Of a stretch of 64,000 nucleotides of DNA, positions 38,244 to 46,331 are shown piece by piece. The notes beneath the pieces are model-generated. The model was given only the letters and a program-made list of their open reading frames with translations, was not told the DNA's origin and did no database searches. Within the stretch, counting starts at the first letter, position 1. The number at the start of each line of letters is the position of its first letter. Source of the DNA: Halomonas halocynthiae DSM 14573 (GTDB lineage: Bacteria > Pseudomonadota > Gammaproteobacteria > Pseudomonadales > Halomonadaceae); NCBI RefSeq assembly GCF_000425725.1, contig NZ_AUDZ01000017.1, positions 19,349 through 83,348 of the forward strand, written 5' to 3'. The position numbers were made by a program, and so were the translations under genes.

Positions 38244-38539
38244 GTGTGTGTTGGGTGATATTTCAACTATTGAATTTAATTGTTATTTGTTTTTCTTCAG
38301 TGCAGATGTGGCGCGAGCCAAGGTGCTAAATGACTGTGGTGAAATAGCCTGTCACGTCATTTATGTTTTGCCCGTTGGTTAGCTTCGCAAGGGTTATTTC
38401 AAGCCATAGTGGGAGGCCGATGATTCGTTGCGTGTTTTGAGTATTGGCTGCGCATTCTCGATAGCTGCTTCTGACACAATAGCGATACCGTTAAATGACT
38501 TTGGGCTTTGCCAAAAACAAGATTAACGGGAGAATACAC
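38244..38539. other. Intergenic leader of the opine-dehydrogenase-like operon
   Basis: Nearly 300 bases, AT-rich in its first 60, with no convincing gene. It should contain the promoter for the next operon. I see no strong palindrome and no copy of the element found upstream of the auxin operon. Confidence 0.5.
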
Positions 38540-39646
38540 ATGAAAGTCAGCGTTATTGGTGGTGGACATGGGTGCTATGCTGCAGCCATCGAGATGGTTG
38601 AAAAAGGCTTTGACGTCACCTTATGGCGCCGTGATAGCGATGCCTTGAATGAGTTGAGCCAACTGGGCTACTTGAATGTTAAGGATGCCCAGGGTGAGCG
38701 AAGAATTCAGATAGGGAGTGGGCAAGATCAGTTGTCGTTGACCAGTGATTTGAGTGAGGCGACTCGCCAGGCAAATCTGCTGATTATCCCACTGCCCGCC
38801 ACATCCCATGAGGCGCTTGCTGAGCAGCTGGGGCCATTGCTTTGCGATGATCAGGTGGTCTTTTTACCGCCGGGCACCTTCGGTTGCTATATTTTCCAAC
38901 GCGCAATGAGGAAGGCCGGCAACCATAGTCGAGTTGCCTTCTGTGAAACGGGAACCCTACCTTATCTTGCGCGTAAACATGGCCCTAATAAAGTCGTGAT
39001 CAGTGGTTATGCGACACGTCTTCCCACAGGGGTTTTCCCCAGTGAGCTGTCGGAGCATGCTTTTTCGTTACTGCGTCAGGCCTATCCCAGCGTTGAGCCC
39101 ATTGAAGATGGTTTGAGTGGAGCGCTGATGAACGCTGGCCCCATCATCCATCCACCTCTGATTATTATGAACGCTGGGCCGTTGGAGCACTTTGAGGCTT
39201 GGGATATACACAATGAGGGCACTCAGGCGTCAATTCGCAGCGTGACTACCGCGCTTGATAACGAGCGTATTGCGGTACGCGAAGCACTTGGCTACCAGCC
39301 TTCTCATTTTCCGCTTGCTGATCATTATGCTAGCGACGGAGAGGAGTGGATGTATGGGCGGGGAGCCCACGGAAAACTTACCGATAGCGGTGACTGGAGG
39401 GAAAACATCGAACTGCACAGTCATCGTTACATGATGGAAGATACCAGGTTAGGGCTTTCGCTGATTGTTTCCGTAGGCCGTTGGGTGGGTCAGCCAACAC
39501 CTGTTGCTGAAGGGCTTTTGAACATTGCTTCGGCGATTACTGGTAAGGATCTTTACGCTCAAGGGCGCACGCTGGAAAGCCTTGGGCTTGATTCGCTATC
39601 CCCAGAAGAGATGCGTCAATTAATGACGCACGGTATTCAGAGCTGA
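38540..39646 (+). CDS. NAD/NADP octopine/nopaline dehydrogenase-family protein
   Basis: About 368 residues: N-terminal Rossmann domain (VSVIGGGHGCYAAAIEM) and the C-terminal helical octopine dehydrogenase domain, with the family stretch ALMNAGPIIHPPLIIMNAG carrying the catalytic-type histidine. Family enzymes make or oxidise opines, i.e. secondary amines from an amino acid and a 2-oxo acid. ATG at 38540 with GGGAGA ahead fits the Rossmann strand at residue 2. It is followed by a 3-hydroxyacyl-CoA dehydrogenase-like gene and a TRAP binding-protein gene, suggesting breakdown of an imported acid or opine. Substrate unknown. Confidence 0.85.
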   Translation: MKVSVIGGGHGCYAAAIEMVEKGFDVTLWRRDSDALNELSQLGYLNVKDAQGERRIQIGSGQDQLSLTSDLSEATRQANLLIIPLPATSHEALAEQLGPLLCDDQVVFLPPGTFGCYIFQRAMRKAGNHSRVAFCETGTLPYLARKHGPNKVVISGYATRLPTGVFPSELSEHAFSLLRQAYPSVEPIEDGLSGALMNAGPIIHPPLIIMNAGPLEHFEAWDIHNEGTQASIRSVTTALDNERIAVREALGYQPSHFPLADHYASDGEEWMYGRGAHGKLTDSGDWRENIELHSHRYMMEDTRLGLSLIVSVGRWVGQPTPVAEGLLNIASAITGKDLYAQGRTLESLGLDSLSPEEMRQLMTHGIQS

Positions 39647-39670
39647 GCCATCAGTAAGGGAGAGAACCGC

Positions 39671-40666
39671 GTGCAAAAACCAATTATTGTCTTGGGCGCA
39701 GGGCGAATGGGCGAAGGTATTGCGCTTTCGTTCGTTCTCGCTGGGCAAGACGTCGTGTTAGTTGATTTTAAGCCTCGTGAAGCGAGCGAGCGAGAGCGCT
39801 ATTACGAACAGGCGCGTAGCCATTTAATGTTAGAGCTTGCGTATTTGAGAGATAAAGGGCTATTGCAAACAGAAAACATAGCGCCTATCGCTTCGCGTTT
39901 GCGGTTTATCGACCATCAGGAGGTGGTCTCACTGATGGACGGTAGGTTAGTGTTCGAAGCACTGCCTGAGGTTCGTGAGATTAAGCAAAAAGGGTTGTCT
40001 TGGGCAAGCCGGCACTTAGGTGAAGAGGTCGTTATTGCTTCTACGACTTCTACCTTCCTGGTAAGCGAGCTTTCCAGCATGGTGTCTAATTCAGCGCGCT
40101 TTATGAATGCCCACTGGCTCAACCCCGCTCACTTGATGCCGTTGGTTGAAGTCAGCCGTAGTAAGGAGACCGAGCCGCGTTATATCGATGAGTTGTACCG
40201 TGTGCTCAAGGGAATCGGTAAGGTGCCTGTGCTGTGTGAAGCGGCACCTGGCTATATTGTACCCCGCTTACAGGTATTGCTGATGAATGAAGCCGCGCGC
40301 CTTGTCGAGGAGGGAGTGGCTAGTGCTGAAGATGTTGATGTGGCCATTAGGGTCGGCCTTGGTCTTCGGTATTCAGTGCTTGGTGTGCTGGAGTTTATCG
40401 ACTGGGGCGGCGGCGATACGCTGTATTACGCATCTAACTACCTGTGCGACAAGCTTGATGACCGCTTCAAGTCACCTGACGTCATTACTCAGAATATGCA
40501 AAAACAGCGACGTGGTTTTCAGGATGGAGCGGGATTTTTTGATTACACCGATGTCGACTTGAAGCAGCGTCGCAGAGAACGCTCAGGCGACTTCCTCAAG
40601 CGACTGGCGCTTTTGGACCTCATGCCCGAGATCAATGCAAGTGGCGATACTCAACCGAGCTCGTAA
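39671..40666 (+). CDS. 3-hydroxyacyl-CoA dehydrogenase-family NAD enzyme
   Basis: A 331-residue protein beginning at GTG with AGGGAGAG ahead. Rossmann motif IIVLGAGRMGEGIALSF, then family pieces ASTTSTFLVSELS and FMNAHWLNPAHLMPLVEV (histidine and asparagine as in hydroxyacyl-CoA or carnitine/glutarate 3-hydroxy dehydrogenases), then PGYIVPRLQVLLMNEA. Such stand-alone forms often oxidise free 3-hydroxy acids rather than CoA esters. Lies 24 bases after the opine-dehydrogenase-like gene, clearly one operon. Confidence 0.85.
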   Translation: MQKPIIVLGAGRMGEGIALSFVLAGQDVVLVDFKPREASERERYYEQARSHLMLELAYLRDKGLLQTENIAPIASRLRFIDHQEVVSLMDGRLVFEALPEVREIKQKGLSWASRHLGEEVVIASTTSTFLVSELSSMVSNSARFMNAHWLNPAHLMPLVEVSRSKETEPRYIDELYRVLKGIGKVPVLCEAAPGYIVPRLQVLLMNEAARLVEEGVASAEDVDVAIRVGLGLRYSVLGVLEFIDWGGGDTLYYASNYLCDKLDDRFKSPDVITQNMQKQRRGFQDGAGFFDYTDVDLKQRRRERSGDFLKRLALLDLMPEINASGDTQPSS

Positions 40667-40696
40667 ATGCTAGTGCTCTCAAGGGGGAGACGGTTT

Positions 40697-41764
40697 ATGA
40701 ACACCAATAAGTGGGTAAGCAGGTTGACCGTGCTGGCAGCCGTGATGGCCTTGGCGGGGTGTAGCGACAGTCAGAATGAGAGCCAGCCGCTCAGTAGTGA
40801 TGATAATAGCGACGTTATTACGCTAAGCTACGCGTTTTTTGCGCCTGCGCAAAGTTTTCCAGCGGTTCAAATGGAGCATTGGGCTGAGGAGATCAATAAG
40901 CGAACGAATGGGCGTGTCGACGTTTCGCTTTTTCCTGGCGGGTCATTGCTTAGTGCGAGCAACATGTATGATGGCGTGCTTAATGGCGTGGCCGATATTG
41001 GCCTTTCTGCTACGTCCTATGAGCCAGGGCGCTTTCCGCTAATTAACTTAACTGGGAACTTGAGCGGCCAAGGCGTTAACTCCGAAGTTGCTAGCCGTAC
41101 GGTCTATCAGCTAACCCAGGAGTTTGGTGAACAGATGCCAGGCCTTGATGGGTTTAAGGTGATCACGGCGTTTACGTCGGAACCAGCCTACCTTCAAACC
41201 ATTGGCCCCATTTATCGTCTCGAAGACGCGGAGGGGCTGGAGATTAGGATCTCTGGTGATAACTCCAGAACACTGGATGCATTGGGTGCTACCGCTGTTG
41301 GTATATCTCAGGCGGAAACCGGTGAAGCCTTACAGTCAGGCATTATCGATGGCTATGCGTCTTCCCGAGAAGTGCTGATGGATCTGCAATTTGCACGCAC
41401 GGTTAAGTATGTGACGGATTACCCGCTGACCAATACTATTTTTGCGGCGTTGATGACTCAGGAGAAGTGGGATTCGCTACCTCCCGATGTGCAATCTGTG
41501 ATCGATGAGCTTGCACCTGAGATGGCGGCGTTCACTGGTCAGTATCTCGATGAGCATATCCAGAGCTCTCTTGAGTGGGCGCAAGAAGAGGAGGGTGTTG
41601 AGGTGGTCTCGCTTTCAGCGGAGGAAGTCGCTCGGTGGGATAATCAGTTGTCGCCAGTCAATGACGCTATCCTTGCAGACGCGGAGGAGCAAGGGCTGCC
41701 TGCCCACGATTTTGTGGCACGTATGGATGAGCTCTTTGACACGTATCGTACTGACGCGAAATAA
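40697..41764 (+). CDS. TRAP transporter DctP-type binding lipoprotein (orphan)
   Basis: A 355-residue DctP-family solute-binding protein with a lipoprotein signal (LAGC, Cys22). The family selectivity arginine lies in GLEIRISG, followed by GISQAETGEALQSGIIDG, the hinge motif. No membrane subunits adjoin it; the nearest dctQM pair is 2.7 kb downstream past two regulators. It is closely related to the binding protein at 61468-62517 and to the degenerate one at 43899. Start at 40697 fits the signal peptide. It probably feeds the catabolic operon in which it sits. Confidence 0.9.
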   Translation: MNTNKWVSRLTVLAAVMALAGCSDSQNESQPLSSDDNSDVITLSYAFFAPAQSFPAVQMEHWAEEINKRTNGRVDVSLFPGGSLLSASNMYDGVLNGVADIGLSATSYEPGRFPLINLTGNLSGQGVNSEVASRTVYQLTQEFGEQMPGLDGFKVITAFTSEPAYLQTIGPIYRLEDAEGLEIRISGDNSRTLDALGATAVGISQAETGEALQSGIIDGYASSREVLMDLQFARTVKYVTDYPLTNTIFAALMTQEKWDSLPPDVQSVIDELAPEMAAFTGQYLDEHIQSSLEWAQEEEGVEVVSLSAEEVARWDNQLSPVNDAILADAEEQGLPAHDFVARMDELFDTYRTDAK

Positions 41765-41766
41765 CG

Positions 41767-42792
41767 CTAGCAAAGAGATGGAGGGTTAGGGATGACTGCT
41801 CTGTCTGGTGTGTGGTGAGAGTTGGTGTGCAGTGTTTGTACCGGCGTGACGCCATAAACTTCTTTGTACTGTGTGGCAAAATGCCCCGGACTATTGATGC
41901 CATGCTGCAGTACGATCTCGGTTACGCGCTTTCCTCGAGGCGCTTCCAAAAGCGTTCTGTGCACACTTTGCATACGCTGTTGTGTAAAGTAAGCCTTGGG
42001 TGAAAGCCCTAGGAACTGTTGGAAGCCATGCTGCAGCGTGCGTGTTGATACCCCTACCTTCTGCGCCAAGGCATTAATAGCGATGCCCTGTTTCAGGTGT
42101 TGGTCAATGTGCTGTTTGGCGCTTTTTACATGGTAAGGCAGAGGAGAAGACTCGGCCTGTAAGCGTTGGCTATAGTTATGCTTGAAAAGCCCTAGCAAAC
42201 TGTCATAGAAGTAACCTTCCATCAGCTTTATCTGCTCATGATAGACAGGCTGCTTGAGGTGCACGTCGGAAAAACGGGCAAAGTATTTGATTGTGTTAAG
42301 CAGAAATTCGGTGCCTGGCGAGTGTGCGGAAGCGCAGTGCTCGAAGAGAATCGGTAGCTTGAGAGACTGTTGGAGACGGTGAGTAAGCCGTTGCTCAAGT
42401 TGGTGGCGTGGAATACGTACAATGAGATTATGACAACTTTGAGAGGTCTGAATAAGCGCGCGTTGGCAGGGCGAGGTTACTGTCACGCCCCCTTGAACCA
42501 TGCTCACCTGTCGATCGGGATAAACGAGGGCTCCTTGGCCCTCAAGTGTCACACGAAATAGATAGACGTTAGACTCGTCAACTGGGGCGATTTCGACGTT
42601 GGCACCGTACTGTAGTTCAATAATCGACAGCTGATCAAAGCTGACGGCACTCATGCGAGATGCAAGTGGTGTCTCATCAAAAAGTCGCATATTGTGCGGG
42701 CATAAGTAATGAGTGACACGCTCTCGAATAGCGTCCTGCGAATCTGTATGAAGCACGCCGTGCTTTTGTAACAGGAATGACGTTGTAGCCAT
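41767..42792 (-). CDS. AraC-family transcriptional regulator
   Basis: A 341-residue regulator with an N-terminal cupin-like sensing domain (about 1-210) and a C-terminal double helix-turn-helix (GIAINALAQKVGVSTRTLQH; then VTEIVLQHGINSPGHFATQY). It faces the binding-protein gene tail to tail (2-base gap) and diverges from the MarR gene. It is a natural candidate to recognise the non-palindromic element shared upstream of the auxin operon and the dctP-porin operon; that is inference. Confidence 0.9.
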   Translation of the reverse strand: MATTSFLLQKHGVLHTDSQDAIRERVTHYLCPHNMRLFDETPLASRMSAVSFDQLSIIELQYGANVEIAPVDESNVYLFRVTLEGQGALVYPDRQVSMVQGGVTVTSPCQRALIQTSQSCHNLIVRIPRHQLEQRLTHRLQQSLKLPILFEHCASAHSPGTEFLLNTIKYFARFSDVHLKQPVYHEQIKLMEGYFYDSLLGLFKHNYSQRLQAESSPLPYHVKSAKQHIDQHLKQGIAINALAQKVGVSTRTLQHGFQQFLGLSPKAYFTQQRMQSVHRTLLEAPRGKRVTEIVLQHGINSPGHFATQYKEVYGVTPVQTLHTNSHHTPDRAVIPNPPSLC

Positions 42793-42951
42793 ATTTCACC
42801 TCAGGGGGTTGACCTCATTGAATAGACTGGGAAGGTGAATGGGTGTGCTACGTTAAAGCGACAGTGGTAAGCCATTTTTTGAGCCTGCATTCACTTACAC
42901 TCTACTGGTAGTATGCTAGAATAATCTACTATTTTCCGGGGTGACATATTC

Positions 42952-43428
42952 ATGGTCGACAAGAAAGGATTATCCTCATCGTTTTTCCCTCTTGCCGATG
43001 ATTTTCGTTCGCGCGACTTTCCTTTTTATTGGGTCGCAAGGCTGAATGCAAAGTACAGCGCCGATATTGATTTGTTGCTGAAGCCGCATGGGCTCAGCAC
43101 TTCCAAGTGGCGCATATTGATGATCTTGCACGAGCACGGGCGACTGAGCATGTCGGATATCTCTCTGCATTCAGTGGCGAAGCTATCAACGGTCACTAAG
43201 ATCGTTTATCGCATGCAAGAGGCTGGGCTGCTGAAAACAGAGCTTAGCCCTCAGGATGGACGCGTCACTGAAGTTGAACTCACCGATGTAGGTGCAGAAA
43301 AGTTAACGCTTGCTAGGCAAGTGACGAGCCGTTTGGTGGAAAAAGCCTTTGCCGACTTTGATGCTCCGGACATTGTCTATATTAATCAATGCCTAAGCAA
43401 GATGTTCCATAACTTGAACTCCATTTAA
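42952..43428 (+). CDS. iacR: MarR-family regulator (IacR-like)
   Basis: A 158-residue MarR protein with winged helix LSMSDISLHSVAKLSTVTKI and the wing segment SPQDGRVTEVELTDVG. In known auxin-degradation loci a MarR repressor, IacR, responds to indole-3-acetic acid and controls the iac genes. This gene precedes an iac-like cluster on the same strand, hence the name. The family is certain and the role likely but unproven. Confidence 0.78.
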   Translation: MVDKKGLSSSFFPLADDFRSRDFPFYWVARLNAKYSADIDLLLKPHGLSTSKWRILMILHEHGRLSMSDISLHSVAKLSTVTKIVYRMQEAGLLKTELSPQDGRVTEVELTDVGAEKLTLARQVTSRLVEKAFADFDAPDIVYINQCLSKMFHNLNSI

Positions 43429-43810
43429 GGCTTTAGGCTGTGTGTTGAGTCCCGCGTGTCGCTTTCACTGGCGACCCTACTCCTAGAAATGCTTCTTCTT
43501 GGAAATACTCACGCTGAGAGGAGTCCGTTTAGAATAAGGTGAGCAGGGCTCTTCTCAGTGACTTGTCATCCGTTCTCGTTACGATGAGGCTTTACGCTTT
43601 ACTGCGAGAAGTGCTTGAGCAGGCCCGGAAAACCGGGTCAGGCGGCAACGCTGGCGTGCCCCCTTTCTGCAGTAGGTGTTGTGCCCACGTATTTCAGCTA
43701 TTCCTCGACTCGATCTCACGAGCGCCTGTGTAGAAGCTGGTGGCCGCTATACTTGGGCGCTCCCAGCTGATGCAACGAGGCGTAGTATGAGAAATTCGAT
43801 GTGGTATTTC
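43429..43810. other. Intergenic region upstream of the auxin operon
   Basis: About 380 bases with no supported gene. A small hairpin CCCGG-AAAA-CCGGG lies at 43624-43637. Short frames here match no family I recognise. The part just downstream holds the shared 22-bp element and presumably the main promoter. Confidence 0.5.
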
Positions 43811-43841
43811 CTTTACTTTACTTTTCATGTGATGTTGAATG
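43811..43841 (+). promoter_or_regulatory. Shared upstream element, copy A (auxin operon)
   Basis: CTTTACTTT (43811-43819) followed by 22 bases (43820-43841; core TTTTCATGTGATGTTGAATG) that occur identically on the minus strand at 62597-62576. It ends 57 bases before the start of the mini binding protein, nearly the same spacing as copy B. The sequence is not palindromic, which suits an AraC-type site or a conserved promoter better than a MarR site. Confidence 0.7.
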
Positions 43842-43898
43842 TTTATGACGTAAGTGATTCTCCGACATTCAGCACAATAATAAATAGAGGTAGTGATC

Positions 43899-44408
43899 AT
43901 GGCTAGTAAGCAATATCAGCTATCAAAACCGTTTCGGTGTCGCGAGTTGGTGGTGCGTTTGGAAGAAGGCTGCGTAGATGCTTGGTCAGATATGCCCGCC
44001 TTGTCTGGGTGCGCCAATGTAAGCTACGCCTGCTTTACTTCTTCCCAAACATTTTCTGACAGCCAAGTATTAATCAATACCTTTTCTGACAGGGTGCTAC
44101 AAGTGGATAGCTATGTGAGCCCTCAGGAATCGCTGGCCGATAATGTACAACAAGAAGCTGAGGCTCTGGAGGCGAAAATGATCTCTCTTTCAGGCACACA
44201 CTTATATGAGCATATTAAAGAGTCTTTAATGTGGGCGGCGGAAGATCATGTTGTTGAGCAGCTGGCACTGGATGCAAGCGAAGCGCAACGCTGCTCTCAA
44301 CTACTACAGCCTCTGAATAAGAAAATGCGTAACAATATGGCAGTTCAAGGACTTTCTGTCTTTGAACGGCATGACCGTTACCTTGGGTTTATCAACGAAT
44401 ATCAATAA
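43899..44408 (+). CDS. Degenerate, internally deleted TRAP binding protein (mini-DctP)
   Basis: A 169-residue open frame in the normal place of dctP before dctQM. Residues 1-56 align without gaps to the binding protein at 61468-62517 (M-SK, P..CR, AL, YA.F, QT, Q), but the signal-peptide hydrophobic core has been replaced by charged residues. Around residue 75-85 it jumps to the C-terminal part of the family: NVQQ..., HLYEHIKESLMWAAEDH and LLQPLNKK match DVQQ..., HYLDNHVQEAISWSQENH and RLEPVNKK. The missing middle, roughly 170 residues, holds the selectivity arginine and ligand pocket. It therefore cannot be an ordinary periplasmic binder. Either a pseudogene whose frame has survived or a repurposed cytoplasmic protein. 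Its upstream element and leader also match those of the full-length copy. Confidence 0.8.
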   Translation: MASKQYQLSKPFRCRELVVRLEEGCVDAWSDMPALSGCANVSYACFTSSQTFSDSQVLINTFSDRVLQVDSYVSPQESLADNVQQEAEALEAKMISLSGTHLYEHIKESLMWAAEDHVVEQLALDASEAQRCSQLLQPLNKKMRNNMAVQGLSVFERHDRYLGFINEYQ

Positions 44409-44475
44409 CTGTGAATGTTTTTAGCGCATCTTATTGCGGCTAAGTGCTGAACTATTGGTTATTCAAAGGGGCCCT

Positions 44476-44952
44476 ATGAATAAAATAAATCGGTTGATTA
44501 GTCTGTTGTTGCTTTATATGGCTGGTGCGGCACTCCTGATGATGGTGTTTATTGTGGTGGGTAATATCATCGTACGCCAAGTTAGCTCTTCCTTCGGGGG
44601 AACGACGGAGGTGGTGGGATGGTTGACGGCCGTTGTTGTGGCGCTTTCGCTGGCCTATTCTCAGCGCGCCAAAGCGCATGTGGAATTGGACCTACTGGTT
44701 ACCCATTTTCCGGTGCGTATCCAGACCTGTCTAATATCGCTGGTTGCTCTAGCTAGCTTTTTGTTCTTCTCGATGGTGGCCTGGAAACTTTGGGAGTATG
44801 GCTTTAATGCCATGCAACGAGGCTCTTTATCTCAAACGCTGCGTGTGGCGATTTACCCCTTCGTCTACTTAGTTGCCTTGGGCTTCTCGGCGTTTTGTCT
44901 TGTTCTATTCACTGATTTTATAAGCAGTCTAAAAAAGGTGGTAACGCAATGA
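44476..44952 (+). CDS. dctQ: TRAP transporter small membrane subunit DctQ (system 1)
   Basis: A 158-residue membrane protein with four hydrophobic helices and the DctQ-like stretch TEVVGWLTAVVVALSLAYSQ. It supports the large subunit DctM in sodium-driven organic acid import. Start at 44476 chosen for GGGG ahead and for the first helix. Overlaps dctM by ATGA. The intact binding protein for this pair is not adjacent; the binding protein at 62517 or 40697 may serve it. Confidence 0.9.
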   Translation: MNKINRLISLLLLYMAGAALLMMVFIVVGNIIVRQVSSSFGGTTEVVGWLTAVVVALSLAYSQRAKAHVELDLLVTHFPVRIQTCLISLVALASFLFFSMVAWKLWEYGFNAMQRGSLSQTLRVAIYPFVYLVALGFSAFCLVLFTDFISSLKKVVTQ

Positions 44953-46238
44953 GTATGACGATGGTGGCTTTAATTGGGATACTCTGCCTGTTCCTGCTTA
45001 TTTTAATAAAAATGCCCATTAGCTTTGCCATGTTCATAGTAGGATTTTTCGGCATGCTGCACATGACGAGTCCTATTGCCGCTTATAACGTGGTCAGCTC
45101 TGGTATTTGGGGGCAGTTGTCGAGTTATTCGCTAAGTGTCATACCGTTATTTATTTTTATGGGCGAGCTTCTGTTTCGCTCCGGAATTACGGAGAAAATA
45201 TTTGCTTCAGCCTATGCTTGGATTGGCCATTTGCGTGGGTCCATGGCAACGACCACTATTCTAAGCAGTGCGGGTTTTGCGGCGGTAAGCGGATCGAATA
45301 CGGCAACAGCTGCGACGGTTGGTACCATTGCATTGCCCGAGATGAAAAAGTTTGGTTATAGCCGGTCGCTAAGTGCGGGGAGTGTTGCGGCGGGAGGAAC
45401 CTTAGGTGTCATCATCCCTCCAAGCTCGGTATTAATTATTATCGCTTTGCAGGCCGAACTGGCCATTCGTGATCTTTTCCTCGCCAGCATTGTTCCTGGG
45501 CTCATTCTAGTCGGACTGTTTATTGCCACGATTGCTCTGTTGTGTCGCTTAAAACCTCATATGGGACCGGCAGGGAGTCGTTCGTCTTGGTCTGTTCGTT
45601 GGCGTTCGCTGAAAGGTGTTATCGAGGTCGGAGTCCTGTTCGTCCTGGTGCTGGGAGGGCTTTTTGCCGGCTGGTTTACTTCAACCGAAGCGGCGGCAGT
45701 GGGCTGTGTGGGTGCGATGCTGATTACCTTGGTTCAGGGTAAGCTCACTTTGACTGTTCTTCAGGAAGCTGTTGCCAATGCTTTGAAGTCGTCGGCAATG
45801 ATTTTGATGCTGATCGCCGGAGCAGTGATTTTTGGACGCTTTCTGACCATCACCCGGCTGCCATTTATGGTGGGTGAGTGGGCTGCTGCATTACCGTTGC
45901 CTGCGGTATTAGTCATGGCATTTATCCTCTTAATCTACGTTATCGGTGGAGCTTTGATGGATGCGATGGGCTTTCTGATTATCTCGATTCCTATCTTTTT
46001 TCCAGTGGCCATTGCGCTAGGGTATGACCCAGTATGGTTTGGCGTAGTGGTATGTATTGTCACCAGTATGGGGGCCATCACTCCTCCAGTGGGCGTGAAC
46101 GCCTTTATCGTTAAAAGTCTGGATACTGAGCTCCGCCTTGGAGAGACGTTCCGAGGAGTCGGGTACTTTCTACCTCCTTATATCTTGTGCATCACGTTGT
46201 TACTTGCGTTACCTCAGTTAGTGCTGTTCATTCTTTAA
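44949..46238 (+). CDS. dctM: TRAP transporter large membrane subunit DctM (system 1)
   Basis: A 429-residue large TRAP permease with about twelve helices; motifs SGSNTATAATVGTIALPEMK, GTLGVIIPPSSVLII and ITPPVGVNAFIVKS are family hallmarks, including sodium-site regions. Follows dctQ with a 4-base overlap and precedes the iacH-like gene by 93 bases, so it probably belongs to the auxin operon transcript and may import indole-3-acetic acid or a related aromatic acid. Confidence 0.94.
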   Translation: MSMTMVALIGILCLFLLILIKMPISFAMFIVGFFGMLHMTSPIAAYNVVSSGIWGQLSSYSLSVIPLFIFMGELLFRSGITEKIFASAYAWIGHLRGSMATTTILSSAGFAAVSGSNTATAATVGTIALPEMKKFGYSRSLSAGSVAAGGTLGVIIPPSSVLIIIALQAELAIRDLFLASIVPGLILVGLFIATIALLCRLKPHMGPAGSRSSWSVRWRSLKGVIEVGVLFVLVLGGLFAGWFTSTEAAAVGCVGAMLITLVQGKLTLTVLQEAVANALKSSAMILMLIAGAVIFGRFLTITRLPFMVGEWAAALPLPAVLVMAFILLIYVIGGALMDAMGFLIISIPIFFPVAIALGYDPVWFGVVVCIVTSMGAITPPVGVNAFIVKSLDTELRLGETFRGVGYFLPPYILCITLLLALPQLVLFIL

Positions 46239-46331
46239 CGTTCGCTAAGTGTTCGGTTATGACGTGGAGAGCGTATATGTTTATTCAGATGCTTGAAATT
46301 TCATGTGACATGTCTATTGAGGCGGCCTAGC

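Noticed and set aside
43539..43733. 64-codon frame between iacR and the mini-DctP
   Set aside because: No ribosome site, no recognisable family and atypical composition; treated as non-coding.
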